A stretch of 64,000 nucleotides of DNA from Aquitalea pelogenes (GTDB taxonomy: Bacteria; Pseudomonadota; Gammaproteobacteria; Burkholderiales; Chromobacteriaceae), in assembly GCF_001515305.1 (NCBI RefSeq), contig NZ_LNQV01000004.1:62001-126000 (forward strand), in the 5' to 3' direction. The position numbers were made by a program, and so were the translations under genes. Position 1 is the first letter of the stretch, and the number at the start of each line of letters is the position of its first letter. Below are positions 27,280 to 35,861 of the stretch, piece by piece. The notes beneath the pieces were generated by a model. The model was not told the origin of the DNA. It was given only the letters and a program-made list of their open reading frames with translations, and searched no databases.

Positions 27280-28548
27280 TTACACCGCCAGCGGCTCCAG
27301 CTTGCGCAGCCGCAAGGCAATCAGCAGCAGGGCCAGCAAGCCCAGCGCAATCATCGCCGCTACACCATTCCATTTGCCCATGCCCCACAGCAGGCCGGAG
27401 AAGGAACCCACCACACTGGAACCCAGATAATAGGCGGTGAGGTAAAACGCCGAGGCCAGCGCCTTGCCGCGTTGCGCACGACGGCCAATCCAACTGCTGG
27501 CCACCGAATGGCCACCAAAGAAGCCGAAGGTAAACAAGGCAATGCCCGGCACCATCAGCCACAGCGAATCTGCCAGCGTGCACACCAGCCCGGCGGCCAT
27601 CAGCACCACCATCAGCCACAGCATGTTGCGGCGGCCAAAGCGGTCGGCCATGCGCCCTACCCAAGCCGAGGCCCAGATACCCACCATGTACAGCGAGAAC
27701 ACAAAACCCAGCACGCTGTGGCTCAGGTTGAACGGTGCGGCCAGCAAGCGGAAACCCAGGTAGTTGTACAGGCTGACAAAGCAGCCCATGAACAGGAAGG
27801 CGGACAGGAACAACCAGGGCAGGCCGCCGTCGGCAAAATGGCTGCCCACATCGCGCCGCAGCTCGGCCAGGTTCAGCGGCACCGGCTTGAAGTGGCGCGA
27901 ATCCGGCAGGCTGCGCCAGAACTCGATGGCACCGGCAATCCCCAGCACCGCCAGTGACAGTACTGCGGCACGCCAGCCAAAGTGGTCGGCAATCACCGCG
28001 GCCAGAAAGCGCCCGCTCATGCCACCCAGCGCATTACCGGCGATATACAAGCCGATGGAATGGCCCAGTGACAAGGGCTCCACTTCTTCGCTCAGATAGG
28101 CCATGGCCACGGCAGGCAAGCCCGCCAGCACCACACCGAAAATGGCACGCAGGTAGAGAAACTGCTGAAAGCCGGGCGCAAAAGCCGCCAGCAACATCAG
28201 CAGTGCAGCCAGGCTCAGTGCGATATTCATCACCGGCTTGCGCCCCACCTTGTCCGCCAGAAAGCTGGCAGGAATCAGCGCCAGCGCAAGGCCGGTAGTG
28301 GGCACCGACAGCACACTGCTGGCGGCAGCCGGGCTCAGGGCGAAGTCTTGCGCAAACATCGGCATCAGCGGCTGCATGCTGTACAGCATGGAAAAGGTGC
28401 AAAAGCCGCCGACAAACATGGCACGTGCAGTGGCACGAAAGGCGGGCGAACCGGCTTGCAGGCGGGCGCTGGGGGAAATGGTGTTCTCCTGTGAGGCAGC
28501 AGGGCCTGCATGTAGCGTAGCAGCACAGGAAGCAGAATCGGGAGGCAT
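27280..28548 (-). CDS. MFS transporter (YnfM-like)
   Basis: A major-facilitator protein with about 12 membrane helices and the loop motif ADKVGRKPVM between helices 2 and 3. The overall pattern resembles YnfM/arabinose-efflux-type carriers; the substrate is unknown. The first ATG (28548) gives 422 residues but has no ribosome-binding site. A strong AGGAG lies six bases before an ATT codon at 28479, and membrane helices begin soon after it, so the real start may be that ATT. It is divergent from a LysR gene. Confidence 0.88.
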   Translation of the reverse strand: MPPDSASCAATLHAGPAASQENTISPSARLQAGSPAFRATARAMFVGGFCTFSMLYSMQPLMPMFAQDFALSPAAASSVLSVPTTGLALALIPASFLADKVGRKPVMNIALSLAALLMLLAAFAPGFQQFLYLRAIFGVVLAGLPAVAMAYLSEEVEPLSLGHSIGLYIAGNALGGMSGRFLAAVIADHFGWRAAVLSLAVLGIAGAIEFWRSLPDSRHFKPVPLNLAELRRDVGSHFADGGLPWLFLSAFLFMGCFVSLYNYLGFRLLAAPFNLSHSVLGFVFSLYMVGIWASAWVGRMADRFGRRNMLWLMVVLMAAGLVCTLADSLWLMVPGIALFTFGFFGGHSVASSWIGRRAQRGKALASAFYLTAYYLGSSVVGSFSGLLWGMGKWNGVAAMIALGLLALLLIALRLRKLEPLAV

Positions 28549-28589
28549 GATGAAACCGGTAGCAGTGATACAGGATTCGAGCTTAGTCC

Positions 28590-28645
28590 TTGACAAAACA
28601 GCAGTCCAATATATCTTTATTCAATTATTAATACTTTAAAAGTAT
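28590..28645 (+). promoter_or_regulatory. Promoter and LysR-box-like palindrome in the MFS/LysR divergent region
   Basis: TTGACA at 28590-28595 is followed after 16 bases by TATCTT (28612-28617). A palindrome atactt-taa-aagtat (28631-28645) ends five bases before the LysR ATG and fits the T-N11-A form of LysR operators. Autorepression of the regulator is plausible. Confidence 0.45.
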
Positions 28646-28649
28646 CAAT

Positions 28650-29546
28650 ATGGAACTGCGCCACCTGCGTTACTTCGTCACCGTTGCCGAAGAGCTGCAC
28701 TTCACCCGCGCTGCCGAGCGCCTGCACATCGCCCAGCCGCCCTTGTCCCAGCAAATCCAGGCACTGGAAGCCGAGCTGGGCGTGGCCTTGTTTCTGCGGG
28801 AAAAGCGCAAGGTGGAACTCACCGCCGCCGGTCAGCAATTTCTGCAACGCGCCAGGCGCATTCTGGCCGATACCGAAGAGGCCGCCGAACAGGCCAGACG
28901 CGCCGCGCGCGGTGAGGTGGGCGAGCTGCGCATCGGCTTTACCTCCTCCCTGCCGCTTACCCCCATCCTGCCCGCCGCGCTGCATGCCTATCGCCAGCAC
29001 TACCCGGCAGTACGGCTGACCTTGCGCGAAATGTTCACCACCGACCAGTTTTCCGCCTTGCAGCAGCAGGATATCGATGTCGGCTTCGTGCGTTTCAACG
29101 GCCTGTCTCCGGCAGACTGGATAGTGGTACAGGAGCTGCGGCGCGACCCGTTGCTGGTGGTGATCAACAGCAACCACCCGCTGGCAGGTGAGCCCAGCCT
29201 GTCGCTGGGGCAATTGCGCGACGAAGGCATGATCAGCTATCCGCGCAGTGCCGGTACCGGCCTGCATACGGTCATCCGCCAGCTGTGCGAGGCCAGGGGC
29301 TTCGAGCCGCGCATCACCCAGGAAGCGGGCGAGGCCACCACCCAGGTGGGGCTGGTGGCGGCCGGCCTTGGCATCGCCATCCTGCCCTCGCCGCTGAACT
29401 GTGTGCAGCTGCCGGGCGTGCGCTATATCCCGCTGACCGACGAGGGCGCGTATCTGGCCATGGGCATTGCCACCCGCGAGGGCGACAGCTCGCCGCTGGT
29501 GGCCGGCTTTATTACCCACTTGTGGGACGAAATCCCGGCCAACTGA
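28650..29546 (+). CDS. LysR-family transcriptional regulator (BenM/CatM-like)
   Basis: A 298-residue LysR protein starting MELRHLRYFVTVAEELHFTR, typical of the CbnR/BenM branch. The HTH is AAERLHIAQPPLSQQIQALE and the effector domain runs from about residue 90. It is divergent from the MFS transporter, which is probably its target. The effector is unknown; many members of this branch respond to aromatic acids or drugs. Confidence 0.92.
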   Translation: MELRHLRYFVTVAEELHFTRAAERLHIAQPPLSQQIQALEAELGVALFLREKRKVELTAAGQQFLQRARRILADTEEAAEQARRAARGEVGELRIGFTSSLPLTPILPAALHAYRQHYPAVRLTLREMFTTDQFSALQQQDIDVGFVRFNGLSPADWIVVQELRRDPLLVVINSNHPLAGEPSLSLGQLRDEGMISYPRSAGTGLHTVIRQLCEARGFEPRITQEAGEATTQVGLVAAGLGIAILPSPLNCVQLPGVRYIPLTDEGAYLAMGIATREGDSSPLVAGFITHLWDEIPAN

Positions 29547-29870
29547 TCCCCGGCTGTCGATTTGTTGCATTTTGTCTATCCAGAATTGGCAAAAATGGCG
29601 GATTTTTCATGGCAAGCGCCCGGATTTTCCGCCGACGCTAGCCCATCCCTCATTTGCAGGATGGTCAGCGCCTGATAGCTGCATGACACTGGCTCCACAA
29701 TAAGAGCGACTGACAAAAACCCTGCCGCTGCGTTGCTCCGCCTTGCCGTACTGCCTGTACTGCCTGCGTCGGCGCGCCTTGCCACAGGGACGCTTTGCCA
29801 TTTTGTCAGCCGCCCTGCAGGACAGACGGCAGGCCACGCAGCCACCGCACGCCATACAGAGGAGAACAAC
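29547..29870. other. Intergenic region with possible fold-back repeat
   Basis: Positions 29710-29809 are bounded by a perfect 9-bp inverted repeat (ctgacaaaa/ttttgtcag) and contain repeated cgccttgcc and ctgcctg units. This may be a small non-coding repeat. The rest of the stretch shows nothing recognisable apart from the gaggag ribosome-binding site for the LuxR gene. Confidence 0.35.
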
Positions 29871-30848
29871 ATGCAGCAGCCATCAGACCATCAGCCCGAT
29901 CTGGCCATGTTCAGCGCCATCTTGCTGGAGATTTATCGCCTGGCGCGCGAGGAGTCGCTGGAGCGCTTTCACCACACCGTGCTGGAGTGCCTGCGCCCGC
30001 AACTGCACTTCGACAAGGCCTGGTGGGGCCGCGCCGCCCAGGCGGCGGATGGCCCGCATGAGCACAGTTCCTTTCTGTTTGGCCTGCCGGACCACTACAT
30101 CGACGACTGGAAATCCATCCGCCAGCACGATGTCACCGTGACGCGCGTGCATGCCCGGCCAGGCCTGGCCGTGGTGGTGGACATGCAGGGCGACGATGCA
30201 CCGCCGCAACTGCAATGGCTGGGCCAGCGCCACGACATTGGTGAATTGCTGTGCGTGATTCACATCGACCCGGTCACCCAGCTGAGCGACCATCTGGCGC
30301 TGTACCGTCGCCACGGCGCACCACGCTTTACTGCCGCCGACTGCCTGTTGCTGTCCTGCCTGATGCCGCACCTGGCCTCCAGCGTAGCCGTCAACCAGAT
30401 CCGCACCCTGCAGGCGCTGCGCGAAACCATGAGTGGGCCGCGGCTGGCCATGGCAGTGTGCGACCAGCACGGCACCCTGCACTGTGCCGAGCCCGGCTTT
30501 GTCGACCTGCTGCTGACCGAGTGGCCACACTGGACTGGCCCGGCCTTGCCCGCCGGCCTGTCACCGCAAGGACATGACGGTGACAGGCTCAATATCGAGG
30601 CGCGCCGCATCAGCGACCTCTACCTGCTGACCGCGCGCTACCGCTGCGCGATGGAGCAGCTTTCCAGCCGCGAAACCGATGTCGCCCGCCTGTTCGGCGA
30701 AGGACTCACCTACAAGGACATCGCACGCAGGCTGGGCATGTCGCCGCATACCGTACGCCATCACATTCGCGCCATCTACGCCAAGCTGGGCATCAAGGGC
30801 AAGGCAGGCATCGCCCATCTCTTGCACCAGCAAGCGCCATTCGGCTGA
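29871..30848 (+). CDS. LuxR-family transcriptional regulator
   Basis: A 325-residue protein from the ATG at 29871, preceded by AGAGGAG. Residues 1-255 contain no recognised domain beyond a possible GAF/PAS-like fold. The C-terminal 65 residues are a LuxR-type HTH with LSSRETDVARLFGEGLTYKDIA and MSPHTVRHHIRAIYAKLG. There is no phosphoacceptor receiver domain. It is the first gene of a same-strand cluster with an outer-membrane channel, an MFS transporter and a deacetylase-like enzyme, which it probably controls. Confidence 0.88.
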   Translation: MQQPSDHQPDLAMFSAILLEIYRLAREESLERFHHTVLECLRPQLHFDKAWWGRAAQAADGPHEHSSFLFGLPDHYIDDWKSIRQHDVTVTRVHARPGLAVVVDMQGDDAPPQLQWLGQRHDIGELLCVIHIDPVTQLSDHLALYRRHGAPRFTAADCLLLSCLMPHLASSVAVNQIRTLQALRETMSGPRLAMAVCDQHGTLHCAEPGFVDLLLTEWPHWTGPALPAGLSPQGHDGDRLNIEARRISDLYLLTARYRCAMEQLSSRETDVARLFGEGLTYKDIARRLGMSPHTVRHHIRAIYAKLGIKGKAGIAHLLHQQAPFG

Positions 30849-30971
30849 TCTTTCCAGCCTGCTGATTCCACCCCTACGTCCCTGAAGCTACCGAAGCTGC
30901 CATGGTCCGCCATGGCGGGCAGGGACAGCTGCGTCCAGGTTTTTTCGCCCACCCATCCAAAGGAACAAACC

Positions 30972-31847
30972 ATGACCCCGTTTCGCCCTGTTTTGACCGT
31001 ACTGACAGCCAGCCTGCTGCTGATCAGCCTGCCCGGCCATGCCGCCGATACCAATGCCCGCGACTTTTTCAGCGCACCGGTCGGCACCTCGCTGGGCGTG
31101 CTCTACCTGCCCGTCACCTGGGCCGACAGCTTTCACTCCGCCAGCGGCAAGGACCAGCAGGCCCGGCTGAACGTGGAGGCCCTGGCCTGGCGCCAGCTAT
31201 GGTTTTCCGATCTCTGCGGCACCCTGTGCACGCCGCAGTTCATCATCCCGGCCGCTCACATCAAAGCCACCCTGCCCGGCAGCCAGACCAGCCAGCAGGA
31301 CAGTGGCATCGGCGACCCGCAAGTGGGCGGCACATTGTTCTTCATCAACCAGCCGGACAAGCGCGAGTACAGCGGCCTGCTGACCCTGATCACCCTGCCG
31401 GCAGGCAGCTACGATGCCAGGCACCCGGATGTTTCCGCCGGAGCAAACCGCTGGGGTGCCACCTTTCTCTACAACTACACCCACGGTGTAGGCAAAAACT
31501 GGGTGCTGGAAGCCTCGCTGGAAGCCCAGTTCTACGGCAACAACGACAACTATCTCGGCAACAGCCTGAAACAGCAGCCCTTGTACCGGCTGCAGGCCTT
31601 TGCTTCCTATGACTTCACGCCGGATACCTACGGCGCGCTACGGCTGTACCACACCCGTGGCGGGGCCTTGCGCCTGAATGGACAGACGCTGTCCGACACC
31701 CGGCAGAACAGCACCCAGCTGGGCGTCGAACTGGGCCACTGGCTCAGCAAGCAAGACCAGCTGATGCTGATGCTGGCGCGCAATGTCCACACCACCAACA
31801 GCTTTGACAGCAGCCAGGCCATGTTGCGTCTGGTACATGTTTTCTGA
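30972..31847 (+). CDS. Outer-membrane channel-like protein (MetA-pathway/SphA family)
   Basis: A 291-residue secreted protein with a signal peptide ending GHAAD. The remainder has the alternating pattern of an outer-membrane beta barrel and ends in Phe (VHVF). It resembles the family annotated as putative MetA-pathway of phenol degradation, thought to transport hydrophobic substrates. The ATG at 30972 follows aagga. It is followed 58 bp downstream by an MFS transporter, suggesting a two-membrane import route. Confidence 0.8.
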   Translation: MTPFRPVLTVLTASLLLISLPGHAADTNARDFFSAPVGTSLGVLYLPVTWADSFHSASGKDQQARLNVEALAWRQLWFSDLCGTLCTPQFIIPAAHIKATLPGSQTSQQDSGIGDPQVGGTLFFINQPDKREYSGLLTLITLPAGSYDARHPDVSAGANRWGATFLYNYTHGVGKNWVLEASLEAQFYGNNDNYLGNSLKQQPLYRLQAFASYDFTPDTYGALRLYHTRGGALRLNGQTLSDTRQNSTQLGVELGHWLSKQDQLMLMLARNVHTTNSFDSSQAMLRLVHVF

Positions 31848-31905
31848 GTTGACCAAGCCGACAAGAACATCCGCCCGACGGATCACCCGCTACAGAGGAA
31901 AAACC

Positions 31906-33087
31906 ATGAACACGCTATCCAGCGCCAAGCCCGCCTCACCAGCACACCATGCGCGTCCGGCCATGGCCGCCATTGTCGGTTTTGCCGCCATCGTCCCTGC
32001 CGTGCTGATGATGGCCCCCGCCGTCGCCAGCCAGTTGGCCAGCCAGCTGCAACTGGGGCCGGTGGATATCGGCAAGCTGTTCTCCGCCGAACTGGGTGCC
32101 ATGAGCCTGGCCACCCTGCCGGCATTTTTCTGGCTGCCGCGCGTCAACTGGCGCAACGCCGCCTGGCTGGCGGTGCTGGTATTCATCGCAGCCAACCTGC
32201 TATCGGCTACTACCGTCAGCTATCCGCTGCTGCTGGGCCTGCGTTTTGTCAGTGCACTGGCCGGAGGCTCGCTGATGATTCTGTGCCTGTCCGCTGCCGC
32301 CACCCTGCCCAACCGCGACCGCGTTTATGGCTTGTGGGTGATGGGCCAGCTGGCCTTGGGGGCCGTAGGGCTGGTGGCGATGCCATCCTTGTTTGCCCGC
32401 TTCGGCATTGCCGCCTGTTATGTGGGGCTGGCCTTGCTGATGGCACTGTGTGCACCGCTGGCACGCTGTTTTCCCCAGCGCCTGCAGGAAGTCACGCCAG
32501 CGAGCACTGTGTCCATCTCCAGCCCACGCCGGGGGCGTGCTGCACTAGGCATCATCGCCACACTGGCGTTTTACATCAGCCTGAGCGGGGTATGGACCTT
32601 TGTCGGCCAGATCGCGGTGCAATCCGGCATTGAGCCGCAGCAAAGCGGCAATATCTTCGCCATTGCCACCTTGCTGGGCGTGGCAGGTGCCGGCAGCGCC
32701 TCGCTGATTGGCCGTCGCCTGCCACGCTCCCGACTGCTGCTGGCCGGCTTTGCCATGATGATGGCAGCCATGCTGCTGTTGCTGCATAAGCCGGCACTGG
32801 CGCGCTTTGCCACCGCAGCACTGCTGTTCAAGTTCAGCTGGACCTTCATCCTGCCCTTCATCCTGGCCACGCTGGCCGACATCGACCACAGCGGCAAGCT
32901 GATGAATGCCACCAATCTGGTCATCGGTGGCGGCCTGGCCATCGGCCCCGCGCTGGCCGGTCAGCTGATCGCCGCCAATGGCGGCAGCCTGCATGTCTTG
33001 CTACTGCTGGCCACCCTGGTAGCCGCCCTGTCGCTGACCTTGTTGCTGGCACTGCAAGCCCCCCGCTCCATTCCTGCCCACGCCTGA
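31906..33087 (+). CDS. MFS transporter
   Basis: A 393-residue major-facilitator protein with about 12 hydrophobic segments. The start at 31906 follows AGAGGAA. The canonical loop-2 motif is degenerate. It is placed between an outer-membrane channel gene and a deacetylase-like gene, 16 bp before the latter's ribosome-bound ATG, so co-transcription is very likely. The substrate is unknown; an acetylated amine or aromatic compound would fit the neighbours. Confidence 0.88.
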   Translation: MNTLSSAKPASPAHHARPAMAAIVGFAAIVPAVLMMAPAVASQLASQLQLGPVDIGKLFSAELGAMSLATLPAFFWLPRVNWRNAAWLAVLVFIAANLLSATTVSYPLLLGLRFVSALAGGSLMILCLSAAATLPNRDRVYGLWVMGQLALGAVGLVAMPSLFARFGIAACYVGLALLMALCAPLARCFPQRLQEVTPASTVSISSPRRGRAALGIIATLAFYISLSGVWTFVGQIAVQSGIEPQQSGNIFAIATLLGVAGAGSASLIGRRLPRSRLLLAGFAMMMAAMLLLLHKPALARFATAALLFKFSWTFILPFILATLADIDHSGKLMNATNLVIGGGLAIGPALAGQLIAANGGSLHVLLLLATLVAALSLTLLLALQAPRSIPAHA

Positions 33088-33141
33088 AACCCAAGGAGAA
33101 GCCATGACATCCGCTACCGCCTTTTTTTTGATGAACTGTGC

Positions 33142-34215
33142 ATGTGGCACAGCGCCGGCCTGCATGCACTGACACTGCCGGTGGGAGGCTGGGTGCAGCC
33201 GCCAGCCGCCGCCGGCCATGCCGAATCGCCGGAAACCAAGCGCCGTTTGAAAAACCTGCTGGATGTGGCCGGCATCAGCCGTCAGCTGCGCCAATGCACT
33301 GCCGGGCCAGCCAGCCGTGAAGACCTGCTGCGGGTACATGGCGCAGCCTATCTGGATGAATTCAACCGCATCAGCGACGCCGGCGGCGGCGAACTCGGCC
33401 CACAAGCACCGGTCGGGCCGGGCAGCTACAACATTGCCTGCCTGTCTGCCGGCCTTGCCATCGCCGCGGTGGATGCGGTGTGGCGCGGCGAGGTGGCCAA
33501 TGCCTATGTGCTGACCCGCCCGCCGGGCCACCACTGCCTGCCGGATGCCGCCATGGGCTTTTGCTTCCTGTCCAATATTGCCGTTGCCATCGAAGCGGCC
33601 AAGGCGCGCTACGGCATAGAACGGGTGGCGGTGCTGGACTGGGACGTGCACCACGGCAACGGCACCCAGGCTATCTACTACCAGCGCCCGGACGTCCTCA
33701 CCATGTCGATTCATCAGGATGGCTGCTTCCCGCCGGGCTACAACGGCAGCGAAGACCGGGGTGAAGGGGCCGGGCTGGGAGCCAATATCAATATCCCGCT
33801 GTTACCGGGCAGTGGTCACGATGCCTATCTGTACGCCATGCAGCGTATCGTGCTGCCTGCGCTGGAGCGCTATCAGCCGCAGCTGATCATTGTCGCCTGC
33901 GGTTATGACGCCAATGCGGTGGACCCGCTGGCGCGCATGCTGGCCCACAGTGACACCTTCCGCCAGATGACCAGCCTGCTACGCAGCTTTGCCGGGCAGC
34001 ACTGCGCCGGCAAGCTGGTGCTGATGCACGAAGGCGGCTACTCCGAAGCCTATGTGCCATTCTGCGGCCTCGCCACCATCGAAGCCCTGTCGGGCCTTGG
34101 CAGCGAAGTAGTCGACCCGCTGCTGGACTTCATCAAGCAGCAGCAGCCCTGCGCGGCCATGCTGCAATTGCAGCACCGCTTGCTGGATGAGATGGCCAGC
34201 CTGCACGGGCTGTAA
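33142..34215 (+). CDS. Histone deacetylase-like amidohydrolase (frameshifted N-terminus)
   Basis: A 357-residue class II HDAC/acetylpolyamine-amidohydrolase-like protein. Motifs include PPGHHCLPDAAMGFCF, LDWDVHHGNGTQ (Zn and catalytic His/Asp) and the C-terminal EGGYSEAYVPFC. The expected start is the ATG at 33104, which has AAGGAG five bases upstream, but a run of eight T residues (33122-33129) puts it out of frame. One more T would give the family N-terminus AFFFDELCMWH. The frame open from 33142 lacks only about 13 residues. Confidence 0.85.
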   Translation: MWHSAGLHALTLPVGGWVQPPAAAGHAESPETKRRLKNLLDVAGISRQLRQCTAGPASREDLLRVHGAAYLDEFNRISDAGGGELGPQAPVGPGSYNIACLSAGLAIAAVDAVWRGEVANAYVLTRPPGHHCLPDAAMGFCFLSNIAVAIEAAKARYGIERVAVLDWDVHHGNGTQAIYYQRPDVLTMSIHQDGCFPPGYNGSEDRGEGAGLGANINIPLLPGSGHDAYLYAMQRIVLPALERYQPQLIIVACGYDANAVDPLARMLAHSDTFRQMTSLLRSFAGQHCAGKLVLMHEGGYSEAYVPFCGLATIEALSGLGSEVVDPLLDFIKQQQPCAAMLQLQHRLLDEMASLHGL

Positions 34216-34230
34216 CAGGCGGAAATGACC

Positions 34231-34265
34231 ATGCACAAGGCCCGCCAATGGCGGGCCTTGTGCAT
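34231..34265 (+). terminator. Long perfect hairpin after the deacetylase gene
   Basis: A 16-bp perfect stem (atgcacaaggcccgcc and its complement) with loop aat, followed by no T run. The inner 27 bases recur identically at 37709-37735. Confidence 0.6.
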
Positions 34266-34386
34266 GGCGATGGATGACGCCCTACATGACTAAATCAGCA
34301 GCAATCCAGGGGCACAACAGGAAAAGGACGTATCCGTTGTACTGCGGCAAGGCTCGTCATGGACTGCCCCATGTCCCGGCACCGGT

Positions 34387-35493
34387 TCAAGCATTGGAAT
34401 GGGTCTTGTCACGGCGCTGCCGGGCTGCAAGCGCTGCTGGGTCAGACGGGGTCAGCAAGGCCGGGCTGCTATTCAGCGTGAAAGGCACTTTGGCATCCAG
34501 ATAGCGGGCAAAACGCATGGCGCTGGTGGCAAACACCGCATACACCAATGTTTCATCGTTGTCGGCTGCAATTCCGCTGGGATAGCAGTGATGCTCCTGA
34601 TCGCAGCGCCACTGCAAGGGGAGGTCCTGCTCATGTGCATCCTCATAATGCGTGAACAAGGCAGTAATGCGCTGCCTGTTAGCATCAATTTCCAGGCTGG
34701 TCTTGCTCGCATCAACAGGGATGAGTGGCAAATCTGCCTTGCCACCGAAAGCATGATTAAGCATTTCCTGACTCAGGTGAATCACCCGCTTGGCCTTGAT
34801 GGCAAAAATCACCGGTAATTGGTGATTGGGCAGGCAGGGCACCGTTGCCAGGCTGCGTTCGTCGCCCTTGTTGTCGCAACGCTTGCTACGCGTCGCCATC
34901 TGCTGCAAGAAGCGACGATAGTCACTGCCCGGTACCAGTTCATAAATGGACGGATCCACGGCCAATAGTGCCTGTATATGGTGGCTAGCCATATTGGCTC
35001 CACCACTCAGAAACTGCGCTGCATTTTCCAGCTTGATGCCACCAGACTGATCCTGCTGATACAGAAACAGAATGGCTGGTGGCATGTCGGGACTTAACCA
35101 AGCGTCCAGGGCATCGGGCTTGTCCGGCATAACGACAGTTCCTGAACTGCCTTTTTTGCTGTAGCTGCGCCGAATGACATAGGAGTCAGAATGGTAGCCC
35201 TGTAACAGCTGGCCATCATCCAGCCTGACCCCGCCCTCAAGCGGACGAACCGACTCCAGCTCGCCATCCTCATTGAGTTTGGCATACACAAATGGCAGTT
35301 CACCCACATCAATATTTACCACACCTCCATTATCAAACAGCATTGAAATAAACGGAATTGCCTGATCGGCATCCGTATATTGACCACTTCCGGAATGACG
35401 AAACGAATCCAGAAAGCCAGTCAGATTGGCACTGGCACAGCCGGCCAGCATTGAGGCGATCACAACAATGGATGCAAAGTCTTTTAATCTCAC
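34387..35493 (-). CDS. Hypothetical lipoprotein
   Basis: A 368-residue protein from the GTG at 35493, chosen because AAGGAG lies six bases upstream and it gives a standard lipoprotein signal (hydrophobic run then lipobox MLAGC, Cys19). No family was recognised. The mature part contains paired cysteines (about residues 220-235 and 306-312) and a SGGANMASHH segment. GC content is lower than the housekeeping genes. It is divergent from a berberine-bridge-type oxidoreductase, so a shared function at the cell envelope is possible but unproven. Confidence 0.75.
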   Translation of the reverse strand: MRLKDFASIVVIASMLAGCASANLTGFLDSFRHSGSGQYTDADQAIPFISMLFDNGGVVNIDVGELPFVYAKLNEDGELESVRPLEGGVRLDDGQLLQGYHSDSYVIRRSYSKKGSSGTVVMPDKPDALDAWLSPDMPPAILFLYQQDQSGGIKLENAAQFLSGGANMASHHIQALLAVDPSIYELVPGSDYRRFLQQMATRSKRCDNKGDERSLATVPCLPNHQLPVIFAIKAKRVIHLSQEMLNHAFGGKADLPLIPVDASKTSLEIDANRQRITALFTHYEDAHEQDLPLQWRCDQEHHCYPSGIAADNDETLVYAVFATSAMRFARYLDAKVPFTLNSSPALLTPSDPAALAARQRRDKTHSNA

Positions 35494-35861
35494 GAAACAC
35501 TCCTTGAACATATTAAATAATACAAATGCGTATTCCGATAGAGAATATCCAGTGCAATACGTTCCATTGAGTGCAATTTCCACAACCACGCCGATACCAT
35601 TCAATTCATTTTCACATGTCATCACATATTGAATATCAGTCACAGTCGCACTGATTTACCGGCAATTTCGGCCTCTAATATAGGCACATGCATTTACATG
35701 ACATACGCCGAAGATACTGAACTAAAGTACAGTTAATAAGAAAAATCCAATATAACTCATTGCTAATTCAATGCAATGACTCAACAATTCATACCGCAGG
35801 GCAAGAAAATTCTCAGCAATGAGCCGCCTTGCTGTTTGATTAATAACTGATTGGATTCATC
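35494..35861. other. AT-rich divergent region between lipoprotein and FAD oxidoreductase
   Basis: This 368-bp stretch is the likely bidirectional promoter. It is markedly AT-rich compared with the chromosome around it. Weak -10-like elements abound and no specific operator or RNA was recognised. Confidence 0.35.
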
